Made by a program: the position numbers and the translations under genes | Assembly: GCA_015179045.1 (NCBI GenBank) | Contig: WHUZ01000001.1 | Span: 2,170,001-2,234,000, forward strand | Direction: 5' to 3' | From: Kalaharituber pfeilii | Lineage: Eukaryota > Ascomycota > Pezizomycetes > Pezizales > Pezizaceae | Length of the DNA: 64,000 bases | Notes under the pieces: generated by a model | Database searches by the model: none | What the model saw: only the letters and a program-made list of their open reading frames with translations | Told to the model about the DNA's origin: nothing | In this document: positions 34,212 to 43,286 of the stretch, in pieces | How positions within the stretch are numbered: the first letter of the stretch is position 1 | Layout: every line of letters starts with the position of its first letter

Positions 34212-35606
34212 CTATTGTTTGAGCAATCCTCCGACAAAGCCAGCATCGCCCATTTTCATTTGTTTATCTCTTTCACGCTCCCTCACACCTCTGCACCTTG
34301 TGCATTGAGATTCGGGCTTCTCTTGTTGCTTTCTCTGCTGCTCTTGCTGCACAAGCTGTTGTTGCTCTTGTGCCTTCTTCTCTTCAGTATTTCCCATATC
34401 GAGTGTATAACCAACTTGAGCAACTTCCTTAAAAATTAGGGGTTTGTCGTCCTTCAATTGATTCATTTCCTTTTTTCTTTGTTCATCAGCTCTTCCCCTA
34501 CTTACTCCCTTGCCATACTCATTTCGGATTTCATCCTGCTTCTCAGTGACCCTGCCTGCAGAGCGCTTGTGAATGGATCCTGGCTTTACAGGTGCGTTGG
34601 GATAAGGCAAATTATTGGCCCAAAGTTCGTTAAGCTCTTCAACATTCTTCACTCCAAATAAATGAGGAGAGTTCTCGGCTAGTTTAACGTGTTTATTGTA
34701 GACATAATAGGCCGGAAGGCGTTTTGGCTCTGGAGAGGCTGATCTCTTCTCAAGGTATTCTCCCACACGACCAAAATTGTCTGGTTTAGGTGTGCGAGGA
34801 ATTTGGACGGATTGTGTGTTGGGAGTCTGGGAAGCAACCTCCTCTCCCTGATTTCTTTGACGATCATGCCGGTCCTCGTGGACAGCTAGCTGATTTTGTA
34901 GCTGTTGGAGGGTCTCAGCTTGATCCAATGTACCGCTCAGCTCTTCTGTTTCTGTGCTTATACACTTCGGAGATTTGCAGAGTTCTTCGGCACCCGGAAC
35001 CTTTGGGCGGTGGGTGGATGTATAAGAACTGTAGGATAAGTAAAAGTTGGTGTTGTCATGTATGTTGTATTGAACAGATGGATCCTGTTCAGGGTAACCC
35101 ATCTCCTCGTCATCTTCCCTACCAAGTCAAAACCTTCTTGTTAGTTCTGCTCTTTCCTCTGGACGATATAACAAAAAATGTGTATATATGGTGGGGTGGA
35201 AAGTTGCATACTGATCTTCTTCAGTGCTGCATTCAGCTTCGCAGTCCACCTCGCACTCATCCTGCTCCTCATCTTCGCATTTCTGAACGCATTCAGTATG
35301 GCAGCTGGAGCTGTCGTTGCTAGGAACGTTCTCCACGACGATAATTGATTCAGAAGAATCTTTCTCGTCCTTTTTGTTGTTGTCTGAGACTTCAGACTTA
35401 GCCTCGATCTGAAAATCGGCATCTATCGGCTCCAATCTAACGACGGATTCTTTTGTAACGTCGTTGTGGAATTCTTCTGCAACTGCAAGGGCTTCGCTGA
35501 CATTTCGGGCTACCAGATTACCCCCGGTATGAGGACTAGGAAGAGCTAGTACAGCAGTGAAGGTGAATAGCAGAAGAGGGATAAATTTCTTATTAAGACC
35601 AAACAT
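34212..35606 (-). CDS. Secreted protein with Cys-rich segment, unknown function
   Basis: Two exons (35606-35212 and 35118-34212) sum to 1302 nt, 433 residues. The N-terminus MFGLNKKFIPLLLFTFTAVL followed by ALPSP is a clear signal peptide. A second in-frame ATG at 35618 would add four residues. Residues about 95-125 form a compact cysteine cluster spaced as CHTECVQKC, then CEVDCEAEC, embedded in acidic sequence. The rest is hydrophilic, Gln/Glu/Lys-rich and probably disordered. It has KR dibasic sites (EKRSASPEPKR, IHKRSAGR) that could be cut by a Kex2-type protease, and a late CTRC motif. I recognise no family. It could be a cell-wall or effector-like secreted protein, but that is inference from the signal peptide and composition only. 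Confidence 0.7.
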
Positions 35607-35963
35607 TATGAGAGTCATTAGGGGCCTCAGATCGACTGAGAATGAGAGAATTAGAGGGGCTCTTGAAAGAGAACAAGTATCCGTGTGGTGGCTCCACAGC
35701 TGGGATGCTTCTGATATATATGGCAGCCGGCCAGTCTCCGCTGGAGGCCAGCTATCGGAGTTCGTGCTCTGCCGTTCCGGGCAACATCGCTTGCCAGGAA
35801 AGTCCGGTTGGTGAGCTATTACGCATATCTCCAGAGACAAAACACAACTTAATCGCTATATGCGCTACCGATTCAGCTCTATAAGCGAGGGAAGAGTCTA
35901 AAGTAGTGAATCATACGGACACTCAATCATATGTCGGCAAGTTGTAACCTTATTGGCACCACT
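35607..35963. other. Intergenic, no gene seen
   Basis: Space between two minus-strand genes. It should contain the promoter of the secreted-protein gene and the 3' untranslated end of mtg2. A TATATATGG stretch lies at about 35714-35722, upstream of the secreted-protein start. Confidence 0.45.
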
Positions 35964-37826
35964 TTACATGTTGTCCAGCAGTCCCTTCATGACCTCCACG
36001 GCAGCTTCCACGCCCTCGCCCCGCATGGCACTCACTGGAACAACGGCAAACTGCCTATTGTGCACGTGTTCCAGTTCCTTAACATAGTTCATCAACTCTA
36101 AAAAGCGTCCCTCAGTCCCAGGCAAGTCTGCTTTGTTTGCAATCACAAACCAGGGCTTCAAGGTAATCTTCTCTCTCTTTGAGGGCATCAATTCGTGCGA
36201 ATAGATTGGGGTTTCCGTAAATGAATGTGGGCTGGCTGCCTGCTTTGGAAGCACTGCCTTACTCCCAGGCCAGTGAACAAGCTCTTCACCGTTACCCTCT
36301 ACTGGAGGTTCGTAATCCGCTGGCCAATCGTCTTGACCATCTCGCTTCTGCTCCATAGCAGAAGCTTCTTCTTCAGTGAGGGGTAAGTCCGGATCAAGGC
36401 TTCTATTTCCTGACATTTCCCCTATCATCCCTAATCTCCTGCCGACACTTGCCATCACCTTCTCATCACCCCATCCTTCTTCATATGCCTTCATCTCCTT
36501 CCATAGCGCGTTTAGATCATCTAGTGGATCATCCCTTCCTAAGTCTATTACAATTGCTAGTACTTTTGCCCTCTCAACATGTCTGAGAAACCCATGCCCT
36601 AAACCTTTGTTTAGATGGGCGTCGGCAATAAGACCTGGAATATCTGCAATTGTGAAGCTTTCTCGTGGATCACCATCTTCCTTTGGCCTTAATGGTGACT
36701 TCAAAGGATCTAAAACTACAGTACCTAAGTTAGGAGTAAGGGTAGTAAACTCCCATTCTCCAACTTTCGCTTTCCGCCGAGAAACCGCTCGGAGAAAGGA
36801 ACTCTTTCCAGCATTGGGAAGTCCAACAAGCCCTACATCCGCAAGAATTTTGAGCTCAAGGCTGATTCTCATACTACAGCCTTTTCCACCTCTAGTAGCA
36901 TATTTTGGAGCTCTCGCTTTCTGTGTAATGAAATGCGGATTTCCAAACCCTCCAGGGGCTCCTGGAAGCAGCAATATCGGAGTAGATGTGGGCTTCGATA
37001 GATCAAGATGTACAGGCAATGGGTGGGTATACTTGAGGATTTGAGTTGCCGATAAATGATGTTGTGTCGGGTATTTTGCTGCTTGGAATTTTGGGGACGC
37101 TAGATTGTCGGCTTCAGAGCGAGGATAGTGTATCCACCTGTCGTTTGACCCATGGTATTCTGGTGACTCAATGCCCTCTTCTTCAAGATTCAATGCTTCC
37201 TCTTGGAATTCTGCTAACTCCTCCTCCAACACCTCATTTGGATCCCACCGCTCCAACTCCCTTACAACTGTTCCCACTGGTACCCGAATAATAACATCTT
37301 CTCCCCTCTCTCCATTCTTACTTTTCCCTTTACCGTTCTTGCCATCACCCGCTTTCACAACTCCCTGTCGGCCAATTTTATGTAAAGAATTTGTTTCTCC
37401 ATAGACAGCTTGAATGTAGACCGAACCACCGCGGCCGCCGTCTCCACCGTTGGGTGGACCACGAGCGATGAATTTTTCACGCAAGAAGGATATACAACCG
37501 TGCCCGCCTGAGCCAGATTGTAAATTGAGAGTAACTAGGTCTGTGAAACGTCTTTCAGTGTACTCTTTGTGATGCTCAGGGACGGAATATGGTATTGGAT
37601 CCTCTAGCGCCTCCTGTGAGGTTGTCGTAGACTTCCGGATACCTGCCGCTGAGTACCATCTCTGCTGCAGCAGAGGCCGGGATGATCGAAATTTTTTGGC
37701 TGAGAAGCTGGCAAGCGGTGGTGTCAAAGTGCAGGTATATCTAACATGAAAAGTGTTTCGAAATATGAGTAAGAGGGTAGATGCTGTATGAGACGGGACC
37801 AGTAACTTCAACATTGTTGCCGGCAA
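35964..37826 (-). CDS. mtg2: Mitochondrial Obg-family GTPase Mtg2
   Basis: GTPase that binds the mitochondrial large ribosomal subunit during assembly. A single 620-codon frame without introns. The N-terminus (MPATMLKLLVPSHTASTLLL and onward, basic and hydroxylated) fits a mitochondrial targeting sequence. The Gly-rich Obg fold follows: SGSGGHGCISFLREKF, GGDGGRGGSVYIQAVYG, VPVGTVVREL. An insertion of about 75 residues interrupts this domain. The GTPase domain has G1 GLPNAGKSSFLRA, a G2-region TTLTPNLGTV, G3 DIPGLIADAHLNKGLGHGFL and G4 NKAD, separated from G3 by an insertion of about 110 residues. It ends shortly after PVSAMRGEGVEAAVEVM (G5-like SAMRG). All motifs are intact. The family call is firm. 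Confidence 0.95.
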   Translation of the reverse strand: MPATMLKLLVPSHTASTLLLIFRNTFHVRYTCTLTPPLASFSAKKFRSSRPLLQQRWYSAAGIRKSTTTSQEALEDPIPYSVPEHHKEYTERRFTDLVTLNLQSGSGGHGCISFLREKFIARGPPNGGDGGRGGSVYIQAVYGETNSLHKIGRQGVVKAGDGKNGKGKSKNGERGEDVIIRVPVGTVVRELERWDPNEVLEEELAEFQEEALNLEEEGIESPEYHGSNDRWIHYPRSEADNLASPKFQAAKYPTQHHLSATQILKYTHPLPVHLDLSKPTSTPILLLPGAPGGFGNPHFITQKARAPKYATRGGKGCSMRISLELKILADVGLVGLPNAGKSSFLRAVSRRKAKVGEWEFTTLTPNLGTVVLDPLKSPLRPKEDGDPRESFTIADIPGLIADAHLNKGLGHGFLRHVERAKVLAIVIDLGRDDPLDDLNALWKEMKAYEEGWGDEKVMASVGRRLGMIGEMSGNRSLDPDLPLTEEEASAMEQKRDGQDDWPADYEPPVEGNGEELVHWPGSKAVLPKQAASPHSFTETPIYSHELMPSKREKITLKPWFVIANKADLPGTEGRFLELMNYVKELEHVHNRQFAVVPVSAMRGEGVEAAVEVMKGLLDNM

Positions 37827-38449
37827 CTAATTACACCACCCGTGTCCAGGGGTGCACTTCGGGATGCGCAATCGAGGCAATGTGAATGTTTTGCATGAAA
37901 CTCTTATTTCTTGGCATGTTCAGGGTAAGACAAGATGCACCATACTCTGGACCAGCAGGGAGAGCTGCAAATCAGTAATCGGAAAATCAGGGTTGAATTG
38001 CATTTGAATCTGTAGTAACGGCCTTGAGATTCACAATCGTCAGTATATAAGGTATGAAATGCATTTGCAGGAGTGACTATTATTACTCAATGCAAGAACA
38101 TGAAGCTTCCCTATATACGTGACGTATATCCAATCTTGAGTTACAGGTAATAAATTGCACATGTAGCCGTATTTAGTGCAATGCATCGTAATCAGATTAA
38201 CTGTCAAATATATCATTCAAGGAACGTCAAACTTCATGTACAGGTCTTAGTATTGGAAAATAAGTAATGCAGTGCAAAAGATGTGAAGTTCTTTTGTCAT
38301 ATCTTTGACCAGGTCCGGGGTATTCGTTCCATACTATAAAATTGGCAAACTTAAAATGAGAAGTTGATATCATGCCACTATCTCGATGCTACATATCAGG
38401 ATAGGTGAACCCATCTATCCTAACTTATTCCCTTCACCATTTATTTCGT
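37827..38449. other. Intergenic, mtg2 promoter side
   Basis: AT-rich non-coding sequence upstream of mtg2 and downstream of the small minus-strand gene candidate. Nothing else seen. Confidence 0.5.
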
Positions 38450-39013
38450 CTAACACACGACGCCATTCTTAATCGTCTCGACCCTATGCCACCCCCAATC
38501 CTCATTCCCTTTACTCCCTAACCTAATCACTTTTCCGTCCCCATCACCATCTCCATCCTCATCCAATTTAAACACCACCGTCCCTTCCTCATCTGTCCCA
38601 AGCCTTACCTTCACCTTCTTCCGCAGCATTCTCTTCGGGTTTAAAACAGCCTTAACTCCCTCCTCCTTTCCGTCTTCCTGAAATAGCGCCTCTCCTGTGA
38701 TTACCCTTTCAGGTGGCGTGACGAGCTCCACAGGCCCTAATGCCCCATTTTGGCGGGGCCACGCCGTGAGAATTATAGTTTTGAAATCACAGGCGGCAGC
38801 AACGCGAGATGCTCGGCGAAGTGGGCGAAAGGGAGGTTAAGGGTGACAGGAGCGAATGATGGTTCGAGGTGGAGAAGGGTGAGGATTATATTGGAAGGTG
38901 AGGATATAAACGTTGCGATGGGCCGGGTTAGAGGTGGTAGTTAGGATGAGCCCGCTGCGAAGGTCAATTGCAGATGGGTGGGGAATGGTGGAGATACTTG
39001 TATTGATATCCAT
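38450..39013 (-). CDS. Doubtful small gene, unknown function
   Basis: Coding-like segments appear in more than one frame. One from ATG 39013 reads MDINTSISTIPHPSAIDLRS and on to about 38890. A middle stretch reads LHLEPSFAPVTLNLPFAHFA. A last segment ends at 38450: CDFKTIILTAWPRQNGALGP, VELVTPPERVITGEALF, with a GDGDGDG run and a C-terminal NGVVC. The last segment looks genuinely protein-like, with alternating hydrophobic residues. I could not find splice sites that join the pieces cleanly, so this may be a short gene with introns I misplaced, a gene with sequence errors, or a remnant. No family recognised. Confidence 0.3.
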
Positions 39014-39657
39014 AATTAGTGCGTAGGCAATGCAATGTTGTGGAGCTATTGAATTGATGTTGAAATGAGGTGCGTTGTTGGAGGAGCAATAATAAACCAT
39101 GGGGATGGAAATCTACAATGTAGAGGTTTGTCGCGTCATCACAAAGCTTGTACTACAATTCTCTCTTTGCACTACAGACGGGAGCTTGCGCCTGCATCAG
39201 GAACTGAAATTTATAGAGAAGGAGGAACGCGAATGCACGTTGCTACTTAATTACTGCAACTAGACTACTTGATTACCTATTCCGTACTTGAATTCCCTAT
39301 TTCGGCTCTGTGCAACTGGCGTCTTGACAACGGCCTGTGTAAAAGTAAACACGTTAAGGTAACGTCTAGGGGCTGCTGTATGCGAATACACAATTGTAAC
39401 TTGGCGGCGAAGTTCTTGCTCAGCTATCTATAATTTATTCTGCTCTAGTTTTCTGGGTGGTTAGAAAAGAAACTGATATATGATAGAGAAAGCCCTTCAA
39501 GCATCCATCGTGATGTTTCAGCTTCTACGAAATTTTTAATAATTCATTATCATAATACCAGTACACTATGAAAAAACACAGAAAAGAAACCTTCAAGTAT
39601 AAATAAAATAACTAAATACATGCAACTTCCTTATATCTTGATACCCAGGAGCGTATA

Positions 39658-39704
<47 letters not shown>

Positions 39705-40445
39705 TTGGGGGGAGGGGGGAGGGGGGAGGGGTTCAATACTCAAGCTCTCCTGGTTATCAAAAATACATCATGCTAAATGTTATTTGAAAAATTTAATATA
39801 GGGGGAAGAAAAATATAAAAACTAAAAAAAAAAAAAAAAATTTACCTTGAGAGTGCTCTACTTTATTACCTCAATCTCTCATTCGACTTCAATTGATAGC
39901 CTCGGATCGATTCCGTTATGCATCATACACAATACTTATGTAGAATCAATTCCCTATCCTCTCGTCTCTTCTTTCTCCTCGTGCATATACAATCGCAGTT
40001 CACAAATTCCTCTGAATATAAAAGCAGCCTCACTCTATCTACAACACCTCATACCCCCTGGCATGCGCTCTACCCCTACGGCTGCGAAGGCCGAAAATAC
40101 TAGTCTGGGCAAGAGAACACTCTCCCCATACTGTACCAAATGGATTTCATGAACATACCCCCAGAAATGCCGAGGCCGAGGCCTCAAAACTTGGCTTGCA
40201 CCTACAATTCCATCAAATTATGATATTTGGAAACCATCATCACATCTCCCATCTTCACAACCGTATCCACCACTTAACCACAGACAATCAATACTCTAAG
40301 GTTTCTTTTGATTAGTGTTTCTGGATATAGTCAAAAATATCGATTGATCCGGAGTATTCACAGTTTACCAGGACTGGGCGAGAATACAGACTCAAGATAC
40401 ATCACAAGTGAATTGGAAACCAGAACCATCAATTAATAGCAACTG
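39014..40445. other. Gene-free AT-rich region with long homopolymers
   Basis: No gene supported. It contains a 43-base T-run followed by a G-rich (ggggga)n stretch, and a 17-base A-run at 39824-39840. The part from about 40200 should hold the promoter of the gene at 40446. Confidence 0.5.
39661..39731. repeat. T43 homopolymer followed by (ggggga)n
   Basis: Forty-three consecutive T (39661-39703), then gtt and a G-rich run broken by single A (39706-39731). Exact lengths of such runs are unreliable in most sequencing. Confidence 0.9.
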
Positions 40446-41449
40446 ATGCCACCAATAAGAAAGAAACCAGTTGCTAGTAGCACCAACTCCTCCACTGTAT
40501 CCGCCCCACCTGTTCCTACCCTCTCCGCCGGTTCGACCGACGGTGTTGCACTTCTCCCATCGACGATGTCCGCGACAACCAACGCAACCAACGCAACCAC
40601 AAACCCCATGGCCCCACTTCCAACCTTCCGATTCTCTGCCCCGAGCAACCTACCCCCCTCAAACCTCACCAAGCCCACCTCCTTTACCTTCACTACCCCC
40701 ACCCTCGGCACCACCCCCACCCTCGGCACCACCCCATCGTCGTCACTTCAGAACCTGTCCTCCGCCGCTCCTACATCCTATCTCTGCTCATCTTCGACCA
40801 CCAAACCCCACCAAACGCCATCTGGGTTTTCCATCTCCGCACCACCCTCTTTGTTTCTCTACCTTCCACAACCAATTTCTACACTCCTCCTGACAGGCCC
40901 TCGCTTCGACCCGACGCAATGCCGCTCAGCTTACGACCCGGAACCGTGCATCGGCTTCGTAAAACAGCAGAGGGAATACCAGAGTACCAGGGTCCGGAAT
41001 TGGAGGCGGTGGGGTTCCCTGGGGGGTTTGATTATTGGAACGGGGGGAAAGGGTGGGGGAGTAGGATTGTAGAGTTGGAGTTGGGGTGGTTGAGGGACGG
41101 ATCAAGGGCAAGAGAGATACTGGAGAAGATATTTGAGGATGTGGCAGAGGACATAAAGAGGAGGTATTTGGAGGAGACGATGGCGGGGAACGAAGTGGAG
41201 GAGAAGGCAAAGGGAAAAAGGAAGGAGAAGCGAAAAGGGAAAGAGAAGGAGAAGGAGGATGGTGCAGGCGATTGGCCGACAATGGAGTGGTGTTTGTTAG
41301 TGATGAAGCAGCTTGAGGATACCAAGGAGTGGACTTGGGCAAAGGGGATGGAAGATCTAGGACAGAATGTGGTGAGATGGGCATTAGGGGGGTTCGAGGA
41401 AGACAAGAAGGTTATGGGCATGGGAAGGAAGGTTAGGGAACCCAAGTAA
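40446..41449 (+). CDS. Conserved fungal protein of unknown function, one-base frameshift
   Basis: Starts MPPIRKKPVASSTNSSTVSA at 40446. The first 95 or so residues are low-complexity Ser/Thr/Pro, including an 18-bp coding duplication (TPTLGT repeated) at about 40694-40735. Beyond that, a well-formed protein continues in another frame: VVTSEPVLRRSYILSLLIFD, TPPNAIWVFHLRTTLF, SLRPGTVHRLRKTAEGIPEY, QGPELEAVGFPGGFDYWNGG, SRIVELELGWLRDGSRA, a Lys/Glu-rich coil, and MEWCLLVMKQLEDTKEWTWA. The 1004-nt span is one base short of a whole frame. The shift maps to CCCC at 40732-40735, where the preceding repeat unit has five C. With that base the protein would be 334 residues. I cannot name a function. 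I suspect orthologues exist in other ascomycetes. Confidence 0.65.
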
Positions 41450-41919
41450 GCAGACTACCAGATTTGGCAGCGAGTTAGGACTGCGATGGCTCGGCAGGTG
41501 GCTCGGCTCACGCTTACTTCAAGTTTATGACAAGTATCAGCTAGAAAAATTCGTAATAATGATAATAGTGTCGACGAAAAGCCAGGACCGGAATTCGGAT
41601 GCTTTTTGTCGTGCCATATACTTGATACTAGCACTATCGTGGCGCGTTCCCTTGCACTGGCTGTCTATATGCTGGTGCAGAGCAACCGGTCGCCCGTATG
41701 ACATCACAGGAACATCACGTTGTCGGCGGCACGTTCCAAGTTCACAGCCATCGAAGCCGATGAATGTATATACTTCCTCCATTTAAGACATCCCATTTCC
41801 AGCTTATCTGCCAGCAGCATTGATTCATATTCATCGCCACCCGGTACGTCGTTCGCAAGAACAGTCACTTGGTTGATCCATTGGAACCTTTTTTTTTGAT
41901 ACATTACCTAGACTGCAAC
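41450..41919. other. Intergenic, no gene seen
   Basis: Short spacer between two plus-strand genes. Nothing beyond presumed 3' flank and promoter, with a T-run just before the ATG at 41920. Confidence 0.5.
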
Positions 41920-42598
41920 ATGTCTGGAATCAAGAAGGGCTCGTCGGGAGCGATGCAGTCCAATGTGGGGAATCCGCAGACGTATAATGCGGGAGATCAA
42001 AAGACCAGTAAGAAGTCGCAGAAGCCGAACGAACTCGTAGTTGAGGAGCTACAGAGGAGTGCGCAAGAGGCAAAAGATCCGAGTATGTACCTGGTTTGAG
42101 ATTGCATTTACCTCTTCCACCAATGCTTACTCCGGTAAAGCCTGGTTTGTTGTTGCGCAGGTCGGGTGGATGTTGGGTGTGTGGGTATGTGGTGTGTGGT
42201 AGGTTGTGTGCTAATGACGGAATGACAGAGGATCAACGAAACATCTCCAAAAGGCTAGCCAGAGAAGAGAGGAAGCTGAAGGAAGAAAAGCAAATCTCGC
42301 AAGGCTCAAAGCAGGAGGACCCGAGAATGGCAGCATGGAGGCATGGGAACGAGCCGTCAAAAGGCGCGCATCTCGATGCGCAGATCCAGCAGGACGAGCG
42401 GGAGTGAGTAAAACCAGATCTTGAACAGCCGACGATTTTGAACTTGTGCTGACAGGCAAATTTGCGGTTGATTCAGGGAGCTGCGAAGGAAGGGAAGGGA
42501 CTACAGTAAGTGCCCGTGAAAATGCGTTGCATATTGAGCATTGTTAGTGGTATTCGCGCGCAGTCGGTGGTGAAGCAGTTGCGGGTCATGTAGAGTAG
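41920..42598 (+). CDS. Small charged protein, unknown function
   Basis: Four exons (41920-42082, 42229-42403, 42477-42505 and 42564-42598) total 402 nt, 133 residues. The sequence is hydrophilic and helical: MSGIKKGSSGAMQSNVGNPQ, KPNELVVEELQRSAQEAKDP, RNISKRLAREERKLKEEKQI, PRMAAWRHGNEPSKGAHLDA, ending GRDYIGGEAVAGHVE. It has no signal peptide, membrane helix or Cys pair. The last intron is less certain: if translation ran on at the third donor, the tail would be a few residues long. I do not recognise the family. The composition suggests a small nuclear or cytosolic protein. Confidence 0.6.
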
Positions 42599-43286
42599 CA
42601 CTTGACGTAAAACACGGTTCGGTTCACGCCATGTGACGTGTGCTTCGTTCTGTGGTCATGATGGTGGGGGTGGGCATTGTCCGCTGAGTAATCACCCCGC
42701 CGCCAAGGCCGGCCCTGTGCAGAGGGGGGGCATCACTCTAGAAGTTTATGCGTGGTGGCCGGAGCTGCTGCGCTGCGTGCCGTGCATGCAAGCGTGCGTG
42801 CGTGTGCGCGAGTGCGTGTGTGCGTGTGTGCAGAAGCGGCGCCAGGCCAGGGCCGAGGCGCTTGGGTGCTATGCAGCCTATGCTACTGTAAGCTGCAAGG
42901 CCTCTAACTACTCAGATATTGCAGCTACAGTACTCAGTAAGTACAACTTCCCACCCGTACACGAGATACACGCTATTAGGCACTGGTTTTCAGCACTTAC
43001 AGTACTTGCCACTTCCCCATTATCGGCCCCTTCCATACAGCGCTTCTCCCAATCCGCTGAAGAGAGATGCCACCAGCCTCGTGAGGCTCTGTCAACTTGC
43101 TACAACTGTGAACCTACCGGCACGCTGAGTTCACCTATCCCCACCGCTCAAGACGCCCTCCAGTAAGGCGTTACGGCAGCACCCCCCCCCCCCCCCCCCC
43201 CCCGCGGAAATAGTCTGGACGCAAGAGATAAAGCAGAAAGTGTGAATACATAGGTGAAAGTCAAGGGACGCAGCTCGTACGCAGAA
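42599..43286. other. Promoter-side sequence of vps15 with C-run
   Basis: No gene supported. It includes a gtgtgcgtg-type alternating stretch near 42795-42830 and a 22-base C-run at 43182-43203 shortly before the vps15 ATG. Confidence 0.5.

Noticed and set aside
40471..41384. Extra long frames overlapping the 40.4-kb gene, including antisense
   Set aside because: They are Pro/Ser-rich shadows of GC-biased coding sequence. The real frame is shown by its protein-like content, and the frame change is explained by one base in a C-run.
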